A stretch of 19,299 nt of DNA from Thiotrichaceae bacterium. Lineage in GTDB: Bacteria > Pseudomonadota > Gammaproteobacteria > Thiotrichales > Thiotrichaceae. The notes under the pieces are model-generated. The model was given only the letters and a program-made list of their open reading frames with translations, was not told where the DNA came from and made no database searches. The stretch covers positions 1-19,299 of the forward strand of contig JALVFC010000573.1 of the NCBI GenBank assembly GCA_027030285.1, given 5' to 3'. The stretch's first letter is position 1, and each line of letters begins with the position of its first letter. The translations under genes and the position numbers were made by a program. This document shows, in pieces, positions 1-7,776 of this stretch.

Positions 1-1287
1 CATAATGTAGGTATTACCCAGGATCCGGGTCAGAGGTGCTTCTACGCCCTCAAACTTTCCTATGGGCAAGCCAAACTGTTTTCTCACCCGGCTGTAAGCT
101 CCTGTTATACGGCTTGCCTGTTTAGCTGCACCTACTGATAGTGCTGGCAGGGAAATTCCGCGCCCTTCACCAAGGCATTCAAGCAGCATTTGCCAGCCAT
201 GACCAATTTGCTGTTGCCCACCTACTACCCAGTGCATGGGAATGAATACATCTTTTCCGGTAGTGGGGCCGTTCTGGAAGGGTGCGTTTAACGGAAAATG
301 TCGGCGACCTATTTCAACACCCTCCGTATCCGTTGGAATCAGGGCGACGGTAATGCCGATATCCTCTTTCTTGCCAAGCAGATGGTCTGGATCAATTAAA
401 TGAAATGCCAATCCAAGTAGCGTGGCTACAGGGGCTAGTGTGATATACCGTTTCTCCCAATTCAGACGAATACCTAAAACGTCTTTTTCGCCATCAAAGT
501 CAGCCTTGCAAATCACTCCAATATCAGGAATGGAGCTGGCATCACTACCAGCCTCGGGGCCGGTCAATGCAAAACAGGGGATTTCCTCTCCGCTAGCCAG
601 ACGCGGCAAATAGTGGGACTTTGCCTTGTTAGAACCATATTTTAATAATAGCTGCCCTGGCCCTAGTGAGTTCGGAACCATAACGGTAACAGCAACAGCA
701 ATACTTTTGCTGGAAAGTTTCATGATGACCTCGGAATGTGCCAGTGCAGAGAACTCAAGTCCTCCATATTGGCGAGGAATAATCATACCCCAGAAATGAT
801 GTTGTTTGATGAAATCCCATATCTCCGTTGGTAGATCCAGTAATTCATGGGTGATTTGCCAATCATTAATCATTTCACAAAGCTGCTCAACGGGGCCGTC
901 CAGAAAGTCCTGTTCTTCTTTTGTCAGGCTATTATTGGCCAGACCATAGATGCGATTCCAGTTTGGCTTCCCTGAGAACAGTTCTGCATCCCACCAGGTG
1001 TCGCCACTATCCAGTGCTTCCTGTTCTGTTCTTGAAATGGGAGGCAGGTTTTTTGATAGTAGACTCATAACGGGTTGACTGATCAGTCTTTGTCGTAAAC
1101 CAGGCAAGTTAATCAGCGTGAGCAGAAGCAATACTGGCAGCCAAAGTAGTGACATTGGAATAGACAGGTTGCCGGATAGTGGAACTCCAATCAACCATGC
1201 AATAATGGCAAGGTTGGCTTTTCGCTGAGGAAGACGCAGATATCCAAGCGTGCCAATTATAATGGCTAATATAATGATCCAGACCAT
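1..1287 (-). CDS. fadE: Acyl-CoA dehydrogenase FadE, N-terminal 429 codons (runs off left edge)
   Basis: The reading frame is open from ATG at 1287 to the window edge. FadE catalyses the first oxidation of fatty-acid beta-oxidation (acyl-CoA to trans-2-enoyl-CoA, FAD-dependent) at the inner membrane. The N-terminus has two hydrophobic segments (about residues 1-20 and 27-65), as in E. coli FadE. After these come TWWDAELFSGKPNW, the helical domain (FLDGPVEQLCEMINDWQITHE), IIPRQYGGLEFSA, and the flavin/substrate region CFALTGPEAGSDASSIPD and RRHFPLNAPFQNGPT. These match E. coli FadE almost segment by segment; that protein is about 814 residues, so roughly half is missing here only because of the window edge. 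The start is well fixed: AAGGAGGT lies about 6 bases upstream. That Shine-Dalgarno is formed by the last two Arg codons and stop of the preceding gene, so the two genes are translationally linked. Identity is very secure. Confidence 0.95.
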   Translation of the reverse strand, partial: MVWIIILAIIIGTLGYLRLPQRKANLAIIAWLIGVPLSGNLSIPMSLLWLPVLLLLTLINLPGLRQRLISQPVMSLLSKNLPPISRTEQEALDSGDTWWDAELFSGKPNWNRIYGLANNSLTKEEQDFLDGPVEQLCEMINDWQITHELLDLPTEIWDFIKQHHFWGMIIPRQYGGLEFSALAHSEVIMKLSSKSIAVAVTVMVPNSLGPGQLLLKYGSNKAKSHYLPRLASGEEIPCFALTGPEAGSDASSIPDIGVICKADFDGEKDVLGIRLNWEKRYITLAPVATLLGLAFHLIDPDHLLGKKEDIGITVALIPTDTEGVEIGRRHFPLNAPFQNGPTTGKDVFIPMHWVVGGQQQIGHGWQMLLECLGEGRGISLPALSVGAAKQASRITGAYSRVRKQFGLPIGKFEGVEAPLTRILGNTYIM

Positions 1288-1292
1288 CGTGA

Positions 1293-2213
1293 CTACCTCC
1301 TTACCGTAATGAGATGATGCTTGATACGGCTAAATGAGAATTTGGGAGTCTCATTGTTACGCCTGTTTTCTCCCGTTTTTTCAGGCTCTTTTTCTCCACT
1401 TTTGCTCTTGTCGGGCGGTGGCAAGTCGCACCATGGCAAACGATTAAATGCAATTTTCCGGATATATTGCCTGGAGGGGTATTTAATCACGTCAAAAAAA
1501 GGTGAATAATCAAAATCCGCAGGCACAAACAAGCGGAAACTTCGCTTGTAGAAGCGGGTCACATCATCTTTATCGGTACGTATAATGGGCAAAATCGGAT
1601 ACTGGACATGTTGAAAGCATCGGGCAATCATACTTGAGCATACAATCTGGGTAGGCTTACCCGCGTTGTGTTCAAATAAGGTGGAACGCCATCTTCTTGG
1701 TAAAATTCCATAAGGGAACATCAATCGTGCCAGATCCAGTAACTGGCGCACATCGTAATCCAGCCCCAGGTGTTCGACTGCAAACGCTACTACTTTCTCA
1801 GCATCACCTGGGGGTAGATTAATGGCTCGGCAAACACGTAAATGTTGCCCCCTGTAACTCTTTAGTGGATTTATAACTGTGCCATACCCTAATAGTGACT
1901 CCACGACTAACGGCTCGGTAGGATCTCCCTGATAAAACTGGGTGACTTTTCTTCGCACCTCGGGGTTGTTAATGCTGTTTAATGAGCCAATCATCAAAGC
2001 GACATGTGTCCAGGGTGATAACGTAACGACCTTGATAACTTCGCTGACATGTGCGCGTCCTTCAACCAGGATGACATCCGCAGGTCGGGTATCAGCAAGC
2101 AACTGGTCGAAGTCAAATACATTGATGACTGAGCCAGCATCTGACTCTGTATTCAGCCAGTTAACAATTTGCTCCCAAAGCCAGTCTGTAACTTTGTTAA
2201 ACATGCATGACAC
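1293..2213 (-). CDS. Permuted papain-like fold protein, YiiX/YaeF (C92-like) family
   Basis: A 306-residue protein recognised by the layout of the permuted NlpC/P60 (YiiX/YaeF) superfamily. PADVILVEG (45-52) opens the barrel. SPWTHVALMIG carries the presumed catalytic His70, followed by VVESLLGYGTVINPL (103-117) and LGLDYDVRQLLDLA (149-162). QIVCSSMIARCF carries the presumed nucleophile Cys192. Known relatives hydrolyse or transfer amide or (thio)ester bonds, and the lecithin:retinol acyltransferase group shares the fold; the substrate here cannot be read. Residues about 262-306 are a charged, Lys/Glu/Arg-rich tail of low complexity. No signal peptide is evident. The start is uncertain: the listed GTG and an in-frame ATG three codons later (2204) both lack a good Shine-Dalgarno. 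The gene ends 5 bases before the fadE start and contains the fadE ribosome binding site, which suggests a role with acyl chains or lipids (inference). Confidence 0.8.
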   Translation of the reverse strand: MSCMFNKVTDWLWEQIVNWLNTESDAGSVINVFDFDQLLADTRPADVILVEGRAHVSEVIKVVTLSPWTHVALMIGSLNSINNPEVRRKVTQFYQGDPTEPLVVESLLGYGTVINPLKSYRGQHLRVCRAINLPPGDAEKVVAFAVEHLGLDYDVRQLLDLARLMFPYGILPRRWRSTLFEHNAGKPTQIVCSSMIARCFQHVQYPILPIIRTDKDDVTRFYKRSFRLFVPADFDYSPFFDVIKYPSRQYIRKIAFNRLPWCDLPPPDKSKSGEKEPEKTGENRRNNETPKFSFSRIKHHLITVRR

Positions 2214-2607
2214 CAGGTTGCAGGTAACATAACGGGCAACTATTCAGGCTATGCTGAGTAGTTGATTCTGTAGACCTATCAGGCTCAATCAGTGCCGCTA
2301 ATCTTTTGTAATAAACCTTTACAGCAAGGTGATGAATTACTTGGAAGAGGGCTAATTCAGTACAGTGAACAGCTACCTAAAAGCCACACTTCCGTGTGAT
2401 ATAGAACGTGCTGATTGATATATTTAGGCTTTTCCTTAATTAACGCCTTAATAGTAAAAATAGATCAAATGAATGAAAGTTTCCTGTTTGAGAGTATTTT
2501 TCAGGTGATTGGCTTATCTGTAAGGATAAGAGGCTGATAATAATGGGGCGGCGTGCTGTGCTGGCATGACTAAAGTTACACGCTCAATAAAAAAATACCT
2601 TACCAAA
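2214..2607. other. Gene-free stretch between rfaH and the C92-like gene
   Basis: No convincing coding region is seen on either strand. The clearest structure is an imperfect stem: AAAAGCC at 2379-2385 pairs with GGCTTTT at 2427-2433 and encloses a tight hairpin CACAC/GTGTG (2385-2389 and 2394-2398). Read on the minus strand the inner hairpin has a GGAA loop and is followed by GCTTTTAGG, which could be a weak terminator for rfaH. The part next to 2213 should hold the promoter of the C92-like/fadE pair, but no strong -35/-10 pair stands out. Confidence 0.4.
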
Positions 2608-3138
2608 CTAGCTCACTGAGCTGATTTCACCCGGTGAAATGGTGAGTACTGCTTCCTGGTGTAAGATGTTGATTAATATTTGGCTGCGTTCTTCACCTTC
2701 ATAACACTGAAAAATTCCTTGCAGCCCCTTATAGGGACCTTCCTGTTCAATAATGACAGTATCGCCTTTTTTGAAACGATCAAGGTCAATAGCTTTTTCA
2801 GCGAGAAGGTTTTCTTGCTCTTTCAGTGTCTCAATGATCAGGGAGGGCACTTTGGCTGGTTTATTTCCGAAAGTTAGTAATTTGTTAACGCCGTAGGTTG
2901 AGCGTATTGGGTGCCAGTTATCGTTCAATTCATCCAGGTGGATAAAAATATACCCCGGGAATAAAGATTCGATCCGGGGTTTCATTTTCCCTCTAAACTT
3001 CCTTAGGCGTTTCGCCAAAGGGCGGTAGGTTTCATAGCCCTGATTATTCAAGTTGTTTTCAGCAAGCTCATCCTGTCTGGGTTTGGTGATGACTAGCCAC
3101 CAGTGCCTTTGGCTTTGAATATGATTTTGATCTTCCAT
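2608..3138 (-). CDS. rfaH: Transcription antitermination factor RfaH
   Basis: A 176-residue NusG paralogue of the RfaH type (E. coli RfaH is 162). The NGN domain spans about residues 12-105 (WWLVITKPRQDELAENNL, then ESLFPGYIFIHLD, then IRSTYGVNKLLTFGNKPAKVP). A KOW domain follows at about 123-172 (KGDTVIIEQEGPYKGLQGIF, then RSQILINILHQEAVL). SLFPGYIFIHLD and GVNKLLTFG correspond to PLFPNYLFVEFD and GVSHFVRFG in E. coli RfaH. RfaH loads onto paused RNA polymerase at ops sites in long surface-polysaccharide or similar operons and suppresses termination; it can also recruit ribosomes through its refolding C-terminal domain. It has about ten residues more than E. coli RfaH before the first strand, and no later Met gives a better start. 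The Shine-Dalgarno is weak. The gene stands alone, as is usual for rfaH, and no target operon is in the window. Confidence 0.9.
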   Translation of the reverse strand: MEDQNHIQSQRHWWLVITKPRQDELAENNLNNQGYETYRPLAKRLRKFRGKMKPRIESLFPGYIFIHLDELNDNWHPIRSTYGVNKLLTFGNKPAKVPSLIIETLKEQENLLAEKAIDLDRFKKGDTVIIEQEGPYKGLQGIFQCYEGEERSQILINILHQEAVLTISPGEISSVS

Positions 3139-3522
3139 GACAAACAGGTTCGTTAGTGATTAGTGAAATAGTGTTGTTGAAGTCGGAACTCATGAGTTAT
3201 TCAGAGTACACTTAACTATGATATAGAAAAACACTTAATAAGATATTGATTTTTAATGAGCATTAAAAGTTTCGATTGCGCCGGGAGAGTATGGTTGTGG
3301 TGTAAACACCTCAGTAAGTAATGGGTGGTTATACCCACAAAGAGTATAGCTATAGATTAGTGTAGTTAATATTAAATATTGTGCTATATCCTTAAATAAA
3401 TATACCTGAAATTATTTACACTGTTTTTTTAAATCTAAGTCATTCTAATTGTGGTAGAAACTCCGGTTAAGTAGGAGTATGCCCAGAGCCGGTATTGACT
3501 AATATGGTATTTCATTTGATAA
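3139..3522. other. Gene-free stretch upstream of rfaH and downstream of metF
   Basis: AT-rich, without a supported gene. Two perfect palindromes lie upstream of rfaH: AACTCATGAGTT at 3187-3198, and TTTTAATG/CATTAAAA with a 2-base centre at 3251-3268, about 115 bases before the rfaH start. The second has the size of a regulator operator, but the regulator is unknown. A TATCAT-like -10 lies between them on the minus strand without a clear -35. Just after metF (minus strand) there is a small ACTCC/GGAGT hairpin without a T-run, so no convincing metF terminator is visible. Confidence 0.4.
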
Positions 3523-4365
3523 CTATATAGATCCAATAGTATTTTTCCAGATGGTCATGCTGGGCTCTGCACGATTCATGGAATAAAAATGTAGTCCAGG
3601 TGCACCTTGTTCTAGCAACCGGTGACACATTTCGGTGACAAAATCTGTACCCAGTTTTTCAATTGACTCCAGGTCCTCTCCATAGCCCTCCAGACGTTTG
3701 CGTAGCCAGCGAGGGATTTCTGCACCTGTTGCATCTGAGAAACGTGCCAATTGGGTGAAGTTGGTGATGGGCATTATGCCAGGTACGATGGGGGCATCGA
3801 TGCCTTTGTCCTGACAGCTATCAACAAAGCGGAAATAGCCATCAATATTGTAAAAGTATTGCGTAATGGCACTATTGCTACCCGCTTTTATTTTGCGTGC
3901 AAAATTATCCAGGTCGGTTTCAAAGTCAGGTGCCTGGGGGTGCATTTCAGGGTAGGCTGCGACTTCTATATGAAAATAATCACCGGTTTCTTCACGAATA
4001 AAGCTGACCAGCTCATTGGCATAATGGAATTCACCAATATCCTGCATACCCGAAGGTAGGTCGCCTCGTAGTGCCACAATACGCCTGATACCATTTTCCT
4101 TAAACGTGTTGAGAATATCGCGGATTTGTCCTTTACTGGAGCCGATACAGGAAAGGTGTGGTGCTGCTTCAATGCCAGACTCTTGCTGAATTTCAATAAC
4201 GGTTTGCAGGGTGCAATCCTGTGTGGAGCCGCCTGCACCATAGGTTACTGAGAAAAATTCCGGGTTTAGAGTAGCCAGTTTGTCACGAACCCTGCGCAGG
4301 TTTTCTGCACCTTTATCGGTTTTGGGTGGAAAAAATTCGAAGCTGAATGAGGGATTGTTCATCAT
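3523..4365 (-). CDS. metF: 5,10-methylenetetrahydrofolate reductase
   Basis: A 280-residue FAD enzyme (family length about 280-296) that reduces 5,10-methylene-THF to 5-methyl-THF, the methyl donor for methionine synthase. Visible family motifs are FSFEFFPPKT (7-16, with Glu10 in the place of the catalytic Glu28 of E. coli MetF), FFSVTYGAGGST, AAPHLSCIG, IRRIVALRGDLP, VAAYPEMHPQAPDFETDL, ITQYFYNIDGYFRF, VPGIMPITNF and, near the C-terminus, LHFYSMNRAEPS. The barrel is complete. Two ATG codons are adjacent (4365 and 4362); a weak AGAG precedes them, so either may be used. It is the third gene of metK-ahcY-metF, 193 bases after ahcY. That gap holds two inverted repeats, so metF may be expressed at a different level from the first two genes or have its own start. 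Confidence 0.95.
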   Translation of the reverse strand: MMNNPSFSFEFFPPKTDKGAENLRRVRDKLATLNPEFFSVTYGAGGSTQDCTLQTVIEIQQESGIEAAPHLSCIGSSKGQIRDILNTFKENGIRRIVALRGDLPSGMQDIGEFHYANELVSFIREETGDYFHIEVAAYPEMHPQAPDFETDLDNFARKIKAGSNSAITQYFYNIDGYFRFVDSCQDKGIDAPIVPGIMPITNFTQLARFSDATGAEIPRWLRKRLEGYGEDLESIEKLGTDFVTEMCHRLLEQGAPGLHFYSMNRAEPSMTIWKNTIGSI

Positions 4366-4448
4366 GATCTCTGTCGTAGGTGTCCACTAGTTTGTACTGT
4401 GCGCTGGTTTGCTACAAGGAAATGACCAAGGGGGGGCAGGTTTTTGAT

Positions 4449-4478
4449 CCAGTTGATCATGTCGTAGCGATCAACTGG
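4449..4478. repeat. Perfect 10-bp inverted repeat in the ahcY-metF spacer
   Basis: CCAGTTGATC (4449-4458) and GATCAACTGG (4469-4478) are exact reverse complements around a 10-base centre. On the minus strand the following bases are ATCAAAAACC, with no T-run, so it is not a standard intrinsic terminator for ahcY. It may be an operator for metF or an mRNA-processing or stability hairpin. A second, smaller stem (4524-4531 with 4538-4546, one bulged base) lies 13 bases after the ahcY stop. Confidence 0.6.
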
Positions 4479-4558
4479 CAAACATGAACTGCTTCCTGAA
4501 AAGGCATATCCGGTAATGATCAGGCCATAGCTTTGTCGCTATAGGCTTGGCAGCAGGT

Positions 4559-5959
4559 TTAGTAGCGGTAATGCTCAACCTTGTAAGGACCTTCTTTCGG
4601 TACATTGATATACTCTGCTTGAAAGTCTGTCAGTTCGGTCAGGTTTGCACCAATTTTTTCAAGGTGAAGACGGGCAACTTCTTCGTCCAGTGCTTTTGGC
4701 AGCATATAGACCTTGTTTTCGTACTTGTCACCGTGGGCGAACAGTTCGATTTGTGCCAACACCTGGTTAGTGAAAGAGTTGGACATCACAAAGCTGGGGT
4801 GTCCAGTGGCACAGCCAAGGTTTACCAGGCGGCCCTGCGCTAACAGAATAATGTTGTTACCACTAGGCAGTTTGATGTGGTCTACCTGTGGTTTGATGTT
4901 TTCCCACTCATATTTTTCCATGCCGGCAACGTCGATTTCGTTATCAAAGTGACCGATATTACAAACAATGGCTTCGTTCTTCATTTGCAACATATGCTCT
5001 TCGGTAATGACGTGGAAGTTGCCAGTAGCGGTTACGAAAATATCAGCTTGTGAGGCAGCATCATCCATTGTCACGACCCGGTAGCCTTCCATGGAAGCCT
5101 GTAATGCACAGATAGGATCAATCTCGGTTACCCAAACGGTTGCACCCAGGCCGCGTAGTGATTGTGCACAGCCTTTGCCGACATCACCGTATCCAAGTAC
5201 CACGGCGATCTTGCCTGCTATCATCACGTCAGTGGCGCGTTTGATGCCGTCCACGAGTGATTCACGACAGCCATATAGATTGTCAAACTTAGACTTGGTA
5301 ACAGAGTCGTTAACATTGATAGCAGGGAAAGTCAGTGTACCTTCCTTCTCCATTTCATACAGGCGATGTACGCCAGTTGTGGTTTCTTCTGTTACACCCT
5401 GGATATTGTTGCGAATATTAGAGTACCAGCTTGGGTCAGTTGCGAGTTTTGCCTTAATGGAATTGTAAAGTGCAACCTCTTCCTCACTACTTGGGCTATC
5501 CAGAACAGAAATATCCTGTTCAGCTTTCGTTCCCAATTCAATCAACAGGGTAGCATCGCCGCCATCATCCAGAATCATGTTGGGAGTGCCGCCATCGTGC
5601 CATTCAAAGATTTTATGGCAGTAGTCCCAGTACTCATCGAGTGTTTCACCTTTGGTAGCGAAAACAGGTACGCCAGAAGCGGCAATTGCTGCGGCAGCAT
5701 GATCCTGTGTAGAGAAGATATTACAGGATGCCCAGCGTACTTCCGCACCTAGCGCGGTTAGAGTTTCGATTAATACAGCTGTCTGAATGGTCATATGCAG
5801 AGAGCCAGCGATACGTGCACCTTTTAGCGGTTGATCCTTGCCGTATTTCTCGCGCAGGGAAACCAGCCCAGGCATTTCGGTTTCGGCGATATTGAGTTCT
5901 TTGCGACCCCAGTCAGCTAGCGTAATATCGGCTACGATGTAGTCATTGTTGTTTGTCAT
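4559..5959 (-). CDS. ahcY: S-adenosylhomocysteine hydrolase (adenosylhomocysteinase)
   Basis: A 466-residue NAD-dependent enzyme that splits SAH into adenosine and homocysteine, relieving inhibition of methyltransferases. It is the longer form (compare 432 residues in mammals), with the usual insertion around residues 145-185. Key motifs are [16 protein letters not shown] (52-67), [15 protein letters not shown] (79-93), LDDGGDAT (130-137, substrate Asp), [11 protein letters not shown] (191-201), [14 protein letters not shown] (217-230, catalytic Lys222/Asp226 region), the NAD loop GYGDVGKG (256-263), ATGNFHVI and the C-terminal [13 protein letters not shown] that closes the neighbouring NAD site. 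The start has AGGAA 9 bases upstream. It follows metK by 57 bases that contain a GC-rich hairpin. It lies downstream of the SAH riboswitch in front of metK, which fits induction by its own substrate. Confidence 0.98.
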   Translation of the reverse strand: MTNNNDYIVADITLADWGRKELNIAETEMPGLVSLREKYGKDQPLKGARIAGSLHMTIQTAVLIETLTALGAEVRWASCNIFSTQDHAAAAIAASGVPVFATKGETLDEYWDYCHKIFEWHDGGTPNMILDDGGDATLLIELGTKAEQDISVLDSPSSEEEVALYNSIKAKLATDPSWYSNIRNNIQGVTEETTTGVHRLYEMEKEGTLTFPAINVNDSVTKSKFDNLYGCRESLVDGIKRATDVMIAGKIAVVLGYGDVGKGCAQSLRGLGATVWVTEIDPICALQASMEGYRVVTMDDAASQADIFVTATGNFHVITEEHMLQMKNEAIVCNIGHFDNEIDVAGMEKYEWENIKPQVDHIKLPSGNNIILLAQGRLVNLGCATGHPSFVMSNSFTNQVLAQIELFAHGDKYENKVYMLPKALDEEVARLHLEKIGANLTELTDFQAEYINVPKEGPYKVEHYRY

Positions 5960-5985
5960 TTGAGTATTCCTGATATATTTGATAA

Positions 5986-6003
5986 GGCGGGCGCTAACCC
6001 GCC
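5986..6003 (-). repeat. GC-rich hairpin between metK and ahcY
   Basis: GGCGGG and CCCGCC form a perfect 6-bp GC-only stem with a 6-base loop, in the 57-base gap after metK. The sequence after the stem on the minus strand (TTATCAAATAT) has no T-run, so read-through to ahcY is expected. It could protect the metK 3' end or set the metK:ahcY ratio (inference). Confidence 0.55.
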
Positions 6004-6016
6004 GTGAAAGTGTGTG

Positions 6017-7171
6017 TTATACAGAGGCTTTTAATGCTTCTGCCTTGTCTGTCTTTTCCCATGGGAGGTTCAGGTCATCACGACCAAAATGACCATAGGC
6101 AGCAGTATCACGGTAGATAGGCTGGAGCAGGTCTAGCATGGTGACAATGCCGTAAGGGCGTAGGTCAAAATGCTCGCGTACCAGTGCTTCGATTTTGGCA
6201 TCATCAACAGTGCCAGTACCGAAAGTGTCGATAGAAATGGAGGTTGGCTCGGCAACACCGATAGCATAGGAGATCTGGATTTCACAACGCTCGGCTAAAC
6301 CCGCTGCGACGATATTTTTAGCAACATAGCGTCCTGCGTAGGCGGCAGAACGGTCAACTTTTGAGGGGTCTTTACCAGAGAATGCGCCGCCACCGTGACG
6401 AGCCATGCCACCATAGGTGTCAACAATGATTTTACGACCCGTTAAGCCACAGTCTCCTACGGGACCGCCAATCACAAAGTTGCCAGTAGGGTTGATGTGG
6501 TATTGGGTATCAGCATTTAGCCACTCGGCAGGTAATACAGGTTTAATGATTTCTTCCAGTACTGCTTCACGTAAGTCTTTAAGGCTAATATCCGGGTTGT
6601 GTTGTGTAGATAGTACAACAGCATCAATGCTGACAGGCTTACCATCTTCATAACGGAAAGTGACCTGGCTTTTTGCGTCAGGGCGTAACCAGTCCAGCTT
6701 GCCGGACTTCATTAATTCAGCCTGCCTGGCAACCAGGCGATGCGAATAAGTGATAGGGGCAGGCATGAGTACATCAGTTTCGTTGCTGGCATAGCCAAAC
6801 ATTAACCCCTGGTCGCCGGCACCCTGTGCTTCTTTTTCCTCGCGGTCAACGCCCATGGCGATATCGGGAGACTGTTGTCCTAATGCATTCAATACCGCAC
6901 AGGAAGATCCGTCAAAACCAATGTCAGAGCTAGTATAACCAATGTCGTTCACAACACCACGGACGATATCTTCGTAGTCTATTTCTGCACTAGTAGTAAT
7001 TTCACCAGCTAGAACAACCATGCCTGTTTTAACGAGCGTTTCACAGGCAACGCGGGCGCTGGTGTCTTGAGCAAGAATTGCATCCAGGATGCCATCGGAT
7101 ATTTGGTCAGCCATTTTGTCGGGATGACCAGCAGATACAGATTCAGAAGTAAAAAGGTGACTCTCAGCCAT
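6017..7171 (-). CDS. metK: S-adenosylmethionine synthetase
   Basis: A 384-residue enzyme (E. coli MetK is 384) that makes SAM from methionine and ATP. Residues include [16 protein letters not shown] (11-26, with ATP/metal-contacting His16, Asp18 and Lys19), [19 protein letters not shown], the loop [76 protein letters not shown] and [20 protein letters not shown]. It is full length with no defects. The start is fixed by AAGGAG 8 bases upstream. It is the first gene of metK-ahcY-metF. The SAH aptamer in the leader ends only about 14 bases before the Shine-Dalgarno, so the switch probably acts at or close to metK translation initiation. Confidence 0.98.
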   Translation of the reverse strand: MAESHLFTSESVSAGHPDKMADQISDGILDAILAQDTSARVACETLVKTGMVVLAGEITTSAEIDYEDIVRGVVNDIGYTSSDIGFDGSSCAVLNALGQQSPDIAMGVDREEKEAQGAGDQGLMFGYASNETDVLMPAPITYSHRLVARQAELMKSGKLDWLRPDAKSQVTFRYEDGKPVSIDAVVLSTQHNPDISLKDLREAVLEEIIKPVLPAEWLNADTQYHINPTGNFVIGGPVGDCGLTGRKIIVDTYGGMARHGGGAFSGKDPSKVDRSAAYAGRYVAKNIVAAGLAERCEIQISYAIGVAEPTSISIDTFGTGTVDDAKIEALVREHFDLRPYGIVTMLDLLQPIYRDTAAYGHFGRDDLNLPWEKTDKAEALKASV

Positions 7172-7197
7172 ATAAAATCTCCTTGGAAATTATGACT

Positions 7198-7286
7198 GAG
7201 CGCCGTTGCAATTAGGGGGTTATAATTCTGAGCCTGGTCACATTTGACAGCCCTTTGCCAATGTGATTGCAACGCTCCTCAGAATT
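7198..7286 (-). promoter_or_regulatory. SAH riboswitch in the metK-ahcY-metF leader
   Basis: Read on the minus strand, the leader contains the hallmark conserved segments of the S-adenosylhomocysteine riboswitch in order. First comes AATTCTGAGGAGCGTTGC, then a variable hairpin, then CCAGGCTCAGAATT and finally GCAACGGCGCTC. P1 is 9 bp (7278-7286 with 7224-7232). P2 contains TCACATT/AATGTGA. The pseudoknot P4 pairs GAGCG and TTGC with GCAA and CGCTC, leaving a 3-base bulge. Known members of this class bind SAH, discriminate strongly against SAM and raise expression of ahcY, metH or metF genes. The metK Shine-Dalgarno begins about 14 bases downstream, which leaves little room for a terminator and favours translational control (inference). 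Confidence 0.93.
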
Positions 7287-7314
7287 GCCTTGGTTAATTT
7301 TTAGTTACACCGAG

Positions 7315-7343
7315 ATGTAAAGTGGGGAGGGAATTTACAACAA
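7315..7343 (-). promoter_or_regulatory. Possible sigma-70 promoter of the metK operon
   Basis: On the minus strand TTGTTG (7338-7343) and TTACAT (7315-7320) are separated by 17 bases and would start transcription about 20 bases before the riboswitch aptamer. Spacing and position are right; the -10 match is only fair. Confidence 0.35.
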
Positions 7344-7670
7344 GTGGAAATAAAATTCTAGTAATAAATTAGAAAAAATGAGTTGTGTTAGATAGAATGA
7401 TGAAAAAACAGCATAACCGGTAGATGTCGGGTGTATATCGCTAAATGGGTGTTGTCGATTTGTAATTACTCCTACACAATAACGCTGATTTAATATAAGC
7501 TGAACGACTTTTGTTGTACCTGGCGGCTATCTCAGGTTTCCGGACTGAATATAAATGCTCAGGGTGGATTATCTCTTGGATGTGAAAAATCAATAGGTTT
7601 TTGTAAGCTGAGAATCTATGGATGTTTTTCATTCTTCCAGTTCTGGCATGAGATAGTGAACTTTGGTTGT

Positions 7671-7711
7671 GGAGCGAGATGAATACTTACAACACTTCGC
7701 TCCTACTTTTT
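7671..7711 (+). promoter_or_regulatory. Terminator-like or operator-like inverted repeat upstream of tkt
   Basis: GGAGCGA (7671-7677) and TCGCTCC (7697-7703) form a perfect 7-bp stem around 19 bases, followed by TACTTTTTCC. It lies in the divergent spacer (7287-7776), about 65 bases before tkt. It could be a leader attenuator for tkt. If the TATCAT-like -10 at about 7724 is used, it could instead be a protein-binding site upstream of the promoter. The rest of the spacer, about 7350-7660, is AT-rich with no supported gene. Confidence 0.4.
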
Positions 7712-7776
7712 CCACCGCACTTACTATCATACATGGCCAGCAAACTGTAATAAAATTAACCATAGGAGACTAATCG

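Noticed and set aside
422..613. Plus-strand frame opposite fadE
   Set aside because: The minus strand carries a clear FadE reading frame throughout; this is a shadow.
3021..3031. ops-like GGCGGTAGGTT on the plus strand within rfaH
   Set aside because: It is antisense to rfaH, in no known plus-strand transcript, and has G where the site needs a pyrimidine.
5986..6003. Intrinsic terminator between metK and ahcY
   Set aside because: The hairpin is GC-rich and perfect but lacks a T-run on the transcribed strand, so it is annotated only as a hairpin.
7441..7632. 63-codon minus-strand reading frame in the metK-tkt spacer
   Set aside because: No Shine-Dalgarno, no recognisable domain, and AT-rich spacer composition; it lies upstream of the metK promoter region and looks like chance.
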